From Phymatolithon calcareum (taxonomy: Eukaryota > Rhodophyta > Florideophyceae > Hapalidiales), in the NCBI GenBank assembly GCA_977006965.1, contig OZ345375.1:1736001-1800000 (forward strand): a stretch of 64,000 bases of DNA, read 5' to 3'. The translations under genes were made by a program, and so were the position numbers. Positions 40,820-51,500 of this stretch are shown in pieces (positions within the stretch are counted from its first letter, which is position 1; every line of letters begins with the position of its first letter). The notes beneath the pieces were generated by a model, which was not told where the DNA came from, ran no database searches, and was given only the letters and a program-made list of their open reading frames with translations.

Positions 40820-41342
40820 AAGGAGCTGGCTGATACTTGAGTATCGATGCTCATTCCTACTGTCGGTTATTAGTTTCGGTAAATTGGAAACAAATTTCCA
40901 CCCTGCAGTACTGTATATCAAAGTTGGCAGATTAACGAGAAAAAATCAGATCGATGATGTGCATCATCACTGGCCGTCATCTATCATACACCACAAACGA
41001 CAAACAATTGTTTGTTTTTGCATGCAACTGCAAAAACATGTTTTTCCTGCTGTTTGCGTGGCGGGGTCAGATGTCCAATAAAAATTCAAGCAGTATTCCT
41101 CACCAATCACCAGCATCCGCAGTTAATTGCTTTGAGGATGTAACTTCACTGCAGTAAAAGTGCACTTTACTTCATACTGCATGATCGCGTTCACATGCAG
41201 CAGGTCAAAGCTTGCACATGGGGCCATCCACAGTTCGCACCCACTTCAAGGCAAGGCTAAGTGGCGATCATACGGATCTACGCCGGGCATAGTCCCAGCA
41301 GTATCGCGGTCGCTGATTGCGGTCAGGAGAGTTGGAGTCGCC
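40820..41342. other. No gene recognised
   Basis: AT-rich, with a self-complementary stretch of CAAACAATTGTTTG at about 41002-41015. The last part would be the 5' region of the small ORF at 41343. Confidence 0.4.
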
Positions 41343-41642
41343 ATGGGAGACGAGGAAGAATGTACGAACTGTTTTCATACAGTCGAACTGCACAGAGTGT
41401 TTACTTGCGAGGCAAAAACAGGAGAGTTGGAAACATGCGACACACCCATGTACTTCTGCACAGTTTGTATTTGCTGGTGTGCTGTCTGCGAGGATCACGA
41501 ATATCCGTCCACTTCGGATGACGAAGAGGAAAACGAAGCTGATCGTGCTGTTGTGACGAGCAAGAACCATGAGCCTTGTAAACTGGACTCCAGTCGTGGT
41601 GCCGGGAAAGCCTTTATCGATACCGGATGCAGTAGCAAATAA
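41343..41642 (+). CDS. Small cysteine-rich acidic protein, 99 residues
   Basis: ATG in an ideal context (GTCGCCATGGGA). The protein begins MGDEEECTNCFHTVELHRVF and carries nine cysteines in the first 50 residues (7, 10, 22, 32, 39, 42, 44, 46, 49), the last five in FCTVCICWCAVCEDHEYP, with histidines at 12, 17 and 52. This looks like a compact zinc-binding module. An acidic stretch SDDEEENEADR follows. No named family fits. The frame is open for 61 codons upstream of this ATG. It may be a genuine small gene or a domain captured by a transposon; the surroundings are repeat-rich. Confidence 0.5.
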   Translation: MGDEEECTNCFHTVELHRVFTCEAKTGELETCDTPMYFCTVCICWCAVCEDHEYPSTSDDEEENEADRAVVTSKNHEPCKLDSSRGAGKAFIDTGCSSK

Positions 41643-41984
41643 GATGCTATCATTTTTGTGTACTGAGTTCTGAGAATGGACCTCTTCCCTTCGCTGAAAA
41701 TTAGGAGAGTCGTCGGTTTTAGTTTCCTGTGACTTTTGATATAAAATTCGAGCGGTCTCACTGGGCTCATCACCTCGCGGTGTACCAGCCTTCAGTCGGT
41801 TTAGTGTCAAGAAGTTTGGCATGGTTTTCCTTTAGTGGCAGCAGCCTGTGGTCTGTGCGGGAGTCTAATACGGTGTCCAAGGGTTCCATCCGCCCGGATC
41901 CCCTACTGGGTAAGGTCTATTCCAGTGCGTCCAATCGACTTCAATTTGTGGTCTTAGTTAAATTCTAAACTTGTATTGTATTCT
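41643..41984. other. No gene recognised
   Basis: Spacer between the small ORF and a LINE remnant; may be LINE body sequence too decayed to read. Confidence 0.35.
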
Positions 41985-42130
41985 GCATTCACCCCAAATG
42001 AGATTAGCAGCGCTTCGAGGGTCTAAGTTTTCTCCATGCTGTTCTATCCTGTGCGATATGAACGGCGAGTTGTACGTTTCCGTGGGGCACGTCGCTGAAA
42101 AGTGACGCCGGGGTTGGTTTGACACACTGT
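41985..42130 (-). mobile_element. LINE-like C-terminus and 3' end, family C
   Basis: The minus strand reads VHIAQDRTAWRKLRPSKRC then a stop, matching the copy at 43030-43140 (KLANDRIEWKKLRPPNRC, stop). Sequences after the stop share GCTGCTA..CCC blocks. The xDRxxWxxL pattern is the common C-terminus of RTE/CR1-type LINEs. Confidence 0.5.
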
Positions 42131-43029
42131 ACTATCACTTGTGACTTCTAATCTATATCAAAATGCCTGTCAACAAGCATGTTTCGAGAGCTGTAAGCGT
42201 GCGTAGTCTGAACTGCGATAGAGATCTGAGCGTTTCATTTTAGAGTTGTGAGCATCACGCGTGCATATGGGCAAGATGTTCACTGCAGGTATCCTGCCGC
42301 GCAGGTCCCGTTAATATTGTAGGTTGAGGAAGTTGCGGGTAGCTAGAGAGGCTGAAGTTGTTGGTGTCAGGTGCGTTGACAAATTTGTCTGTTGACAGAG
42401 TTGTGTGTTAAGACAAAGTAGACATGTGGTGGATGCGAGTAGAAGCGAGTATGACCGATACGAGCGGCAATGGGCATGTCTGGCTCATTCCTAAAGAGCG
42501 CATATAAATCACAAATTTTGTGTATACGATGCTGGTGGCAGAATAATTCAGATCGGAATAAGAGAAAATTCAGAGAGAGAACACAAAGTTGGTTTCGGCG
42601 CATGCACAGCAAATGATGGTAAGGGAGTGGAACAAAAGTCAAACATGAGTTTATGCTGCTTGTAGAGGTAGTGGGTCTCTAAGTCCAAAAGGTGTATTGA
42701 ACGTCGAGAGCAAACATTCATTTCAATTAAATGCCGCAAATAAACCTACTTCCGCTACTGTAGAAGGGGACGCGCAAAATTCGAAAAGGAGTATTATGGT
42801 CTCCATTAAGGGTGGATAGTTGGAAGGGGCCCTTCCCTTCACAGGGCGTTAAGAGGCCGATCTGGTCTGCCTCTCCCCTTGCCCTCAAAATTTGGCGAGG
42901 AACCAGATTTAATTCCAACACAGAGATGAGGGATGCCCATCCTTAGTATCCATTGTGTTCAAGCTAAGAGAGCAAAGACATCATCAATGTAATCTGTTTT
43001 CCTTGTGCAAAGATCTTGTCTACTGATCA
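42131..43029. other. No gene recognised
   Basis: Between two family C LINE remnants; ORFs are short and in changing frames. Confidence 0.4.
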
Positions 43030-43429
43030 TAGATTTCCATTCATTCATTCATTTTGCCTTTTCCCCTAGTGGGGCTAGCAGCGATTCGGGGGCCTAAGTT
43101 TTTTCCATTCTATCCTGTCGTTAGCGAGTTTGACTTCCACTTTCACGTCCAGTATAGGTACATCACCAAAGATTGATTCTGGCCTTGGGGTGGTCTCTGG
43201 CCCGAATTACCACGTCGATGGTGGTGGAGAAACTTATTGCTTCCCGAGTGCCTTCTCTGCGTCCTTCACGCCCCTTTCGGGACGGGTCCCTTCGCAGCAA
43301 CCGAAGGGATCCTGTGACGCGTGCGGGTGTGTGCATTACAGAACAGGAAAATAATGAACCATGGATCAGTACTTCATCATCGTTGTGTCCGTCCTGTAAG
43401 GTTTGAATATTAGAGCAATGGTCCCCCAT
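43030..43429 (-). mobile_element. LINE C-terminus and 3' end with (GAAT)n tail, family C
   Basis: On the minus strand: a decayed coding part (43163-43429), then NDRIEWKKLRPPNRC and a stop, about 30 bp of 3' UTR (CCCCACTAGGGGAAAAGG) and the tail (ATGAATGAATGAATGG, plus-strand ATTC repeats at 43038-43051). The same body ends the copy at 41985. Tails built of a short tandem repeat are typical of RTE/CR1-like LINEs. Confidence 0.55.
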
Positions 43430-44385
43430 TGTCCTCTTTGTCTGGAAGGAGCCATTGCTGGACTTTATGCACGGAACCGAGACAGTGGCTCAAATGCACA
43501 GTGATATTTGTAGCTCGCAAAGAAAATTATATTATAACTCTGCAATGTTGTCTTGCCACCGACTCTGTCTACTGAGAGAATGCACCTTATCAAACAGCGT
43601 CGCCGTTTAGTATATGTGCCGGGGAGCGCAATGACTAGATGAATTCCATGGTGTGTCACATTGCAGAAGAAGAGGGCGAGAAGTTGCGGTATTCCAGCTA
43701 GGAGAGAGTGGTGGGGTTTTGGCAGCAACTGGCAGTCCCAGATGAGAAACATATCTGAACGCGGAAGGGCAAGTCCCCTTTTCTTCGAAAAAAGCGAGAA
43801 AACTGTTAAAAATTAGGTTGTCATGATGCAGTTCCCTATTGCATCGCATTTTTACTTGAACGCCGACTGTGCTCGGCCCAATCGTCTTCAAACTCATTCC
43901 GTAAGGGTGCTCAGTACGTATTTGGGTCGAATATAGAAGGTTTCATGAAATGCAGTATCGGAGCACTTGTGTCTGCGGATTATTTTCCTCTACAGTAGTG
44001 GATCATTCTTGAAACACAATTTGGTACGGCATAAATGGTAGCTATTCAAAAAACGCAATCGCTTGCAACAACAAAGTACCAGTACTTGTACTTTAGTTCT
44101 TGTGTGATGATCAACCTTGATGAAAAAGCAATCTTGGTTCTACAAATGCAGTGGTGTTGTGCGTTCACAATGACAACAATGTTCCACAAATCTCGACGTG
44201 GCACCTGTCCATTGGCTTGATTCCGACGTACAGGAGCCACATAGCAATGCGTGCAAATCGTGCGGTATCCAATATCGAGATTGTCCTCTGCACCTCATGG
44301 CCATCAACACCATCCACCGTTCACGAAAGCGGCGGACAACTTTAAAAAGTCAACGCCCTCGCCCTATACTTTCACCATCATCGAT
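43430..44385. other. Intergenic; promoter region of the aldolase at its end
   Basis: No coding sequence recognised. A short palindromic AAGTACCAGTACTTGTACTTTAG-type stretch lies near 44076-44098. Confidence 0.4.
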
Positions 44386-45732
44386 ATGTCACTTTTCTTC
44401 CTGCCCGTTGCCCCGGTGGGCACCACCCGGTGCTCTGTATTGGTGACCGAAAGTTCACTCTGCGGCCAGCGTTTGTCACATGCGCCCATCGCACCCTTCT
44501 CCCGCGCCCGCATTCACCGCAATGCTCCCTGCATGACAATAGAGGCAGGCGAATTCGAGGATGCAAATCCTTATGCCGCCGAACTCAAACGGACGGCCGC
44601 CTACATCGCCTCTCGAGGGAAAGGTATTCTTGCATCCGATGAGTCCAACACCACGACCGGCAAGCGTCTCGCAACGATTGGACTCGAAAACACCGAGGAA
44701 AACCGTCGCAATTGGCGCGAACTGCTGTACACCGCACCGTCCCTGGGTTCCTACATCTCCGGTGCCATCATGTTCGAGGAAACGCTGTACCAATCCGCAG
44801 CAGGTGGCACCCCATTTGTGGACATTCTTCGTCGACAGGGTATTGTGCCAGGTATCAAGGTTGACACCGGGCTCGCTTCTCTAGCGCGTACAAAGGCGGA
44901 AACTTGGACGACCGGCTTGGACGGGCTTCCCGATCGCTGCGCAAAGTACTATGAGAAAGGGGCCCGATTTGCAAAATGGCGCGCCGTTATGCGCATCGGA
45001 CGCGCTGATGGAGCCCCGTCCGATGCTGCCATTCTTGAGAATGCTCATGCACTCGCGCGATACGCGGCAATTGCACAGAGCAATGGACTGGTCCCGATTG
45101 TTGAGCCTGAGGTGCTGCTCGATGGAGACCACGATATCATACAGACGGCCTATTGGACGGAAAGGGTGCTCAGCTTCACATTTAGGGCACTCAATGAATA
45201 TAACGTTTGTCTTGATGCTGCTCTGCTCAAACCGAATATGGTTAACCCGGGCACAGATTCGCTGAAGACGGCGACTGCGGAAGAGGTTGCTAAATATACA
45301 CTGCGAACGATGCTGCGTGGTGTTCCACCGGCCATGCCGGGTATTCACTTTTTGTCCGGTGGAATGAGCGATCAGGAAGTAAGTCACCGTTCGATTTCGC
45401 AGTCCCTTCATCCTTTTTCCACGTTTTCGCGTAGCTAACGAGACGCTCTTGATTCGTTTTCGTACCTACAGGCAACAGAAAATCTTCAATTGTTGAACAC
45501 AATTCCCGGCAGCGAAAAGGCGCCATGGAGCCTTACGTTTTCTTACGGCAGGGCGCTGCAAATGGCTGTTCTCAAGTTGTGGGGTGGCGACATGTCGAAG
45601 AAGGAAGAGGCACAGTCTCTTTTAACCAAGCTTGCACGTGCTAACTCTATGGCACAGCTCGGCAAATATGAGGGCCCGCATCCTTCCCCGGGTGGGAAAG
45701 TTCGCAACTTCCAGCCTCTGCGACTTGTGTAG
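44386..45732 (+). CDS. Class I fructose-bisphosphate aldolase, two exons, probably plastid-targeted
   Basis: Cleaves or forms fructose-1,6-bisphosphate (glycolysis, Calvin cycle). Exons 44386-45378 and 45472-45732 encode 417 residues. The intron 45379-45471 (93 bp) has donor GAA|GTAAGT and acceptor CCTACAG|GCA, and splicing restores GGMSDQE-ATENLQLLN, the conserved GG(Q)SEEEAT(E)NLN motif. Without splicing the frame hits a stop at about 45436. Family landmarks: GKGILASDESNTTTGKR, FAKWRAV with a catalytic-site lysine near 197, the Schiff-base lysine near 282 in ALLKPNMVNPG, and the C-terminal region ending FQPLRLV. The first about 50 residues (Ser/Arg/Thr-rich after MSLFFLPVAP) look like a transit peptide, so a plastid isoform is likely. 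Confidence 0.95.
45379..45471 (+). other. Spliceosomal intron of the aldolase gene
   Basis: GTAAGT at the 5' end, a pyrimidine-rich stretch (TTCGTTTTCGTACC) and CAG at the 3' end. A possible branch site GCTAACG lies at about 45434-45440. 93 bp, phase 0. Confidence 0.9.
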
Positions 45733-46061
45733 AGTTGTGTTCGGAAATAATTCTTCTTAATCCTTCTTTTTTGGTAGAAGTATTAAAATTCAGATCGTTC
45801 AAATCTTGTGCCATTACCTGGCCCTGAACTCTTCTTCGTGCTATGGAGCTCGAGAAGAATCGCACCAGGTCCGGAAAGGCGAAGCATGATATACCGCCGT
45901 TCCTTCCCGGTGAACTCACCCCAGCATCTTTCCCATTTAAGGCTCCCGAGCAGGACACAAAAACTTCGCTATTGCTCGAAACATCGAGGAACTGTCTTTC
46001 ATTAAGAGAACCGTTTTCCGATTCATGGAGACGCAACTCTATAACATACAGTTGCGTCTAC
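45733..46061. other. Spacer with an unexplained ORF and a hairpin
   Basis: A plus-strand frame from 45843 reads MELEKNRTRSGKAKHDIPPF then PGELTPASF; it runs on into the flippase fragment, so it is not a complete gene. At 46030-46060 the hairpin AGACGCAACT ... AGTTGCGTCT stands directly at the edge of that fragment. Confidence 0.35.
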
Positions 46062-46325
46062 ATCGATGCACGCGCCGTTTTCCGCCGTCTTGGCAAAAGT
46101 CTGCTCATGCCTGGTCTGATAGTTCGTGTGGCTCTGCCATTCGCCGCCTTAATAAGAGCCACGCTGATCTCCTGTGCAAGAGGATTGAAGCGTAACCAAT
46201 GTTCTCTGCCGTCTCGCGTCTGTCACAGGTGAGAACCCATAATCCCACATCTGCCTCTGAAGGAACTTGGCCGTCTTGGGCACACGGTTATGTAGCTTGA
46301 CGTAGAAAGCGTTCAGGTCTTGTAG
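46062..46325 (-). pseudogene. Partial copy of the neighbouring P4-ATPase gene
   Basis: Nucleotide sequence 46062-46325 aligns along its whole length, in the same orientation, with 49732-50010 inside the flippase gene (from CGATGCA.GCGCCG to CCAGGTCTTG). It shows many substitutions and small deletions that break the frame. The copied part encodes the nucleotide-binding/P-domain boundary (around TGDKRETAENIGY in the parent). The left end abuts a perfect 10-bp inverted repeat. The copy is clearly older than a recent duplication. Confidence 0.85.
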
Positions 46326-47225
46326 AATGAGGAGACCGCCATTTTGCCTAGGCGAATGAATAACATCTTGGCACTGTCGAACAGTGCAATACCTTACAAA
46401 ATCCTCACTCCCTCGCTCTCCCCGATCAAGGTGTCCAACTGCAGTGGCTGCGAGGACGGTGGTGTCGCAAGGCGTAGTGTGGTTCCGTGAATGTTACAAG
46501 TAATGTAAGGCCCATAACCAAGCCGTCTCCAATTTCTCCAGCGCGAAGCACGTAGCCGGGCCACCCACTGGGCCACTGTCCGGCCTAACAGGCCAGTTCT
46601 CGCCGTTGAGTGCGGACCTCCACCTGGCATTGCCGATTCGTGCTATTAATCTGTTATTTCTTCGCAACGTGAAGTCCGGGAAACGGCCCGCATCGAAGCC
46701 TGTGGCGGTGAACGGGCCACGATCCTACAGTACGTGGCCCGAGCTTTATGATGGATCTTCTTCTCGCCACTTCCAGCTGCTGTGTACACAGTAGTAGTGA
46801 GCATCGATACAATATATCAACCAATTTTTGATTATCAAGCCGGTTCTGAAACTGAAAAAATCTTGGACGCCGCGCTATCAAATCACAAACGTGTCCAGCG
46901 ACGCAAAACTCCGTTGAAAAACGTGGAGCCGTGCTGAGCTGTCCTCTCTTGATACTTTATCATACCATTGATATATCATCAATCTCCAGAGGAAGAAATC
47001 CGTAAAGTATCAGATATTTATGTAATACTGTGGATTACACCCAGCACTGTGAACGTGCGCCCTCTTCGAATCGGAGACCACCGCCCTCCCCCTCACGAAG
47101 AGGAACTTTTTCCCCGCCCACAATCTCGCCTGAGGAAAGCGCTGCGACCGCTCACCTCGCAATTTCACGATAGGTGCCGCAACATCGCACGATTCTCGCA
47201 AAGCAGTCCGACGAAAACGTCGAAA
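46326..47225. other. Intergenic; upstream region of the GNAAP-repeat gene
   Basis: A minus-strand ORF (46394-46630) of 78 codons is unsupported. The region 46960-47225 is open upstream of the chosen ATG, but the residues look non-coding. Confidence 0.4.
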
Positions 47226-48347
47226 ATGGACGCCATGGACGCGACACCGGCCGTTATCGCCCATGATATCCCGACGGTCCCCACCCTGGTTCGAGCAGCA
47301 TCCGTCGCTGTCAGGCCCACGCAGATATCTGTAGTTGCCACCACAGCGTCTGTGAAACCGGCAGTGGCAGCGCCCAAAGTCGGGCCCGTTGTGGCAGCGG
47401 TGCCGAAGCAGGAACCAACTGTGGACGAGGACCTAAGTGCCGTTGAGGGTGCCAAGCATGTGACAATTTGGAATCGCCAAGAATGCCGCAAAGTCGCCGG
47501 CAATGCCGCTCCCCTCCGTCGGAACCTTGCCCGGTATCTAGCGAGCAACCCTCAATGCGAGGAATACAAGGGGCAGGACAAGGATCCCAAGCTCGCAGGG
47601 ATCATTGACAAGCATGTGCCAATCTGGCACAAGGAATATCAGCGCAAGGTGACCGGTAACGCGGCACCGTTGAAGAAGAACCTTGCGGCCTACTTGCGGA
47701 AACATCCAGAATGCGAAGTCTACGACGGACAGGACAAACGTGCCCCGCCCACGATCATTGTGCATGCGGAGCCGACCGCTGGTGGTCGTTTCCGTCCAGT
47801 GTCGCAGCATCCTCAGCTTAACGGCGGTACAGGAGTTGTTTTCACGAACGCGGCGAATTCGGAGAACGCGGGAATGGGGTTCGGCGGAACGCATGGCGTT
47901 GCTCATCCGCACGAACTCACCTTTTTCCAGAATCTCCCTCGTCATCAACATCGATGCATTCCCTCTAACTCGACCGCACAAAGAGTGACTGCGGAAATGT
48001 CGTATAGGGAAATGAATTCGTCATGGTCCAATTATCCTTCATGGTCCAATAACCTTTCCCGAACTTATATGCATGCATCCTCTCCTCCTGCCTCTTCTTC
48101 CGGCATTCCAATCCCTGGGGGTGTTGACCGAGGCGATATCACAATGGGTGAAGCGAGCTTGGGTGCATCTTTTGGTATCGGGATCAGCCAGGCAGATATT
48201 GCGCGTCTTTTGGATCCTACCACCGCATCCATCGCGAAAAGTGTTGACGTGACTGATGGAATGGACTTTTCGCCGAGCTGCTTTTTGAACGAAAGCCCAC
48301 AATTCAGAGTACCACCGCCACCGCAGGCAAATCCGGCACCTCAATAG
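47226..48347 (+). CDS. Protein with two tandem GNAAP-motif repeats (BRK-like), function unknown
   Basis: 373 residues from the ATG at 47226 (AAAATGGAC). A Val/Ala/Pro-rich N-terminus is followed by two copies of a roughly 41-residue unit: VTIWNRQECRKVAGNAAP (about 78-118, ending EEYKGQD) and VPIWHKEYQRKVTGNAAP (about 130-170, ending EVYDGQDK). The unit pattern is [IW]-x5-RKVxGNAAPLxxNLxxYLxxxPxCExYxGQD. It resembles the BRK domain (W/INKxxG..L.G..AP....L..WL...P.YEV) of BRM/CHD-type chromatin proteins, which is the best guess. The C-terminal half is low-complexity Ser/Pro/Gly with short repeats (SWSNYPSWSNN). A nuclear role would be inference. Confidence 0.75.
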   Translation: MDAMDATPAVIAHDIPTVPTLVRAASVAVRPTQISVVATTASVKPAVAAPKVGPVVAAVPKQEPTVDEDLSAVEGAKHVTIWNRQECRKVAGNAAPLRRNLARYLASNPQCEEYKGQDKDPKLAGIIDKHVPIWHKEYQRKVTGNAAPLKKNLAAYLRKHPECEVYDGQDKRAPPTIIVHAEPTAGGRFRPVSQHPQLNGGTGVVFTNAANSENAGMGFGGTHGVAHPHELTFFQNLPRHQHRCIPSNSTAQRVTAEMSYREMNSSWSNYPSWSNNLSRTYMHASSPPASSSGIPIPGGVDRGDITMGEASLGASFGIGISQADIARLLDPTTASIAKSVDVTDGMDFSPSCFLNESPQFRVPPPPQANPAPQ

Positions 48348-48579
48348 CAATTTTTCCAATATCGGTGAATATCATTCTTACCACTACTCTACCCCCGTCC
48401 TTACCGTGACGCACCAAACCCGGAAAATGAATACCATGAAATCCCGTTAAGGACTGAACTATCAGCAGGGCTCCAGAGAAGTAGACTCCCACATGGGCAA
48501 CTCTTTAATACAATTGTAGGTCGCTAGTACATGCGTGAGTGAGAGTCTAATACCATTAAAAACCTGTTTGCAACTACAA
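48348..48579. other. Convergent spacer before the flippase stop
   Basis: 232 bp between the stop at 48347 and the minus-strand flippase stop at 48580. No gene. Confidence 0.5.
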
Positions 48580-51500
48580 TCATGCTTCCGAATTATTTTT
48601 TCCGCGAAGAATTCGTCGCTGGCGTTGTTCCCATCGCTGCAGCGCGTACACTGTGTCCGGCCAAAGCAATCGCCGCCCCATCAGCACGCCGTAGTCCACA
48701 AGATACCCCGTCACGAACATGAGCAGCGCTGCCATGTAGAAGTTGGGTGACGAAAACATCATTTTAAACAACCCACGAAGGGAATACTCGTTGAAGATCA
48801 AAATTGTCATGGGCACCAGCGCAAAGTAGGACGCGAACGACAGTACCATAACCACAACAAATATCGTGTTCTGGATATACGTCTCAAACACAAATTTGAA
48901 CAGCGACATGCACGCAATCACAGTACTCGCCACAAACGCCACAAGGTCGAAGCCAGAGTCCAGCCCGGAACTGTGATTCACCTTGAGAGACCCGAAGCAA
49001 AAATAAGTGCCAAAAAACACAACCAGCGAATGCCAACCACCGTATAAGAACGCGTATTCCATGACCGACTGCACTGAAAAACAGCCCTTGTCCCGCGCCG
49101 CCGCGTAAGCGGCTGGAAACATGAACAGAGTTGTCTCGTCCAAGTCGCGCTCGAATATGCCAAATACGAAAGGTGGCGCCACAGTCACAATGACGTTGAA
49201 CGCCGACGTGATCCACTGGTTGTTGAACGTTGTACCGCTCACAAAGTTAAAGATTTGGAAGTACACCTGTGTCAGCGTGAAAAACAGATTCTTATAGAAG
49301 CTCAGGTTGATCAGCCCGGCCGTCCGAATTTGTGAGTAGCGTCCATGTACGGCAACCAGTTGACGCAGATGCTTGAACTCGCCAATAGCGTAGTCCGCGG
49401 ATCGCGCTGCTTGCGTCCCTTCCTTTCCGAAAATACCCACACCAACATGCGCCTCCTGAATCATTGACACATCGTTACCACCGTCACCGATGGCCAGCGT
49501 CATCATCTGCCGCATTTCCCGCACCATGCGCACTACCAGCGCTTTCTGAAGAGGTGTCACACGGCAGCAAATCACAGATTTTGCGTGATCCGCCAGTTCC
49601 ATGAACAGCTCTGGATGATTCTCTATTGCAAATTTCAGTGACACACCATCAATGATGATTCCAAGCTCCTTCTCCTCGGTTTCGGTCTTCCGCTTGTGGA
49701 ACGAGTTCAGAGACAAGTTCGAAATCGACCGGCGATGCATGCGCCGATTTCCGTCGTCTTCACAAAAGTCTGCTAATGCCTGGTCTATCTGTTCATGCAG
49801 CTCCCTCTCGTTCGCCGCCTTGATATGAATTACGCTCATTCTCCTGTCCAGCAAATTTGCAGAATAACCAATATTCTCTGCCGTTTCGCGCTTGTCACCA
49901 GTGAGAACCCACAATCGCACATCTGCCTCGCGAAGGAACTTGATAGTCTCCGGTACACGGTCCTGCAGCTTATCTTCCACAGCGGTCACCGCGATGTACT
50001 CCAGGTCTTGTTCCATTCGTGCACTTACTTCACTCACCAGCTCGTCACGGTCCACAAGAGAGTTTCGAGCATCCACAAAATCCGCGTACCAGTTGTCAAA
50101 TTGACGCTGCGGGATAATCTTCTGCGCGAAAATAAGCGTCCGCAATCCTTCCTTTGCAAAATGATCGACATGTGCCTGAATGATGCCCAAGTCAGTGCCC
50201 TCTGCAAGCAATTGCATCATGATGGTGTCTGCACCCTTCGTGATCATCTTTATCGACCCATCTGGGCACTTGAAAAGCATGCTCATGCGCTTACGATCAG
50301 AGTTAAACTCCAGCTCCGCAAGCACGGTGTACTCCTCATGCTCGCCAAAATGGTCGATAATCATTGAGTTAAGCTTTCGTCGCAGCAATGCCACTCCGTA
50401 TTCCCGCGCAACAGTCACTAGAGCGACTTCATCCGGACTCTGTCCCTGGTAATCGGGCAGCGCTTCAGCCTCCTCTGCCTTTTCGGCCAGTGCCTGATGA
50501 ACGACGTCGATATCCCCATCGGGATCCATATCGTCCAAGTCGGACTGCTTCTGTCCATTCTTATGGCGTCGTCGTCTGAGGCGATGCATTTTGCTCACAT
50601 GGTCCTTGCTCTCCGCGGGAAGCTCTGGGACGACTTCGGCCTTCGGCTCAGGCACTACGCTATGGCACAGGGCCATTGCAAAGACAAGGGTCTTCACTTC
50701 TGTAATGTTCTTTGCTACAGCGCGTGTCATTGCATTCTTCTTCTTCATGATGTCATAAATCGTTCCACCCGCCGAACACGCTACGTAACGCATGATATTT
50801 TCCGTAAGAGTACCGGTTTTGTCACTGAGGACGTGGTCGATGGTCCCCAGCGTCTCGTTGAGGTTCGTGGAGCGCGCCACCGCGCTTTGCTTTCCGGTTT
50901 TCATGCGCGGGTCCGCGGTGATAAACATGCCCTGGATTAGGCGCACAAACTCCAGCGTGACGAAGAGTGAAACCGGGATGAAAGTCGAAAAAAGGATAAG
51001 AAAAGTACCGAGTCCGCGCAACCCGCGGATTACCCCACTTTCCTGTGAAAGACCGCCCATGTACCATTGCCCTGAACCAAATTGAGTCTGAAACCACCCA
51101 CTGATGCCAGCCGCAATTATCACTAGCATCATCAGTAAAATGAAGAGGAGAACAACGACCCAATTGAGTTTGCGTTCAAGGGCACCCATCTTGCTTGGCG
51201 GATGGCGCATGTTGAGGGCAACCTTGGTATCATATCCGGTATACATTGCAACTCCGTAAATAAATTCTGTGTTGCGAAGGATACTGCCCCTAAGCAAAAG
51301 ATTGGAAGAGTCGAGCGGGGTGAAATCGTCGCCTTGAGCAGCCATTTTCGCTTCGAATTCATGCAAAATTGCAGATGGTTGCTGCGCTCGGATAATAGCT
51401 GAAGAAGCCTTGAGCTCCTCCACAGAGGTGACGGAGGATACCGCCTCGGCGACAACAGTTCGTTTCAAGTTGGACTCTCCATCAAGATTGGCGGTGGAGA

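Noticed and set aside
44881-45411. 176-codon minus ORF
   Set aside because: Antisense of the aldolase first exon.
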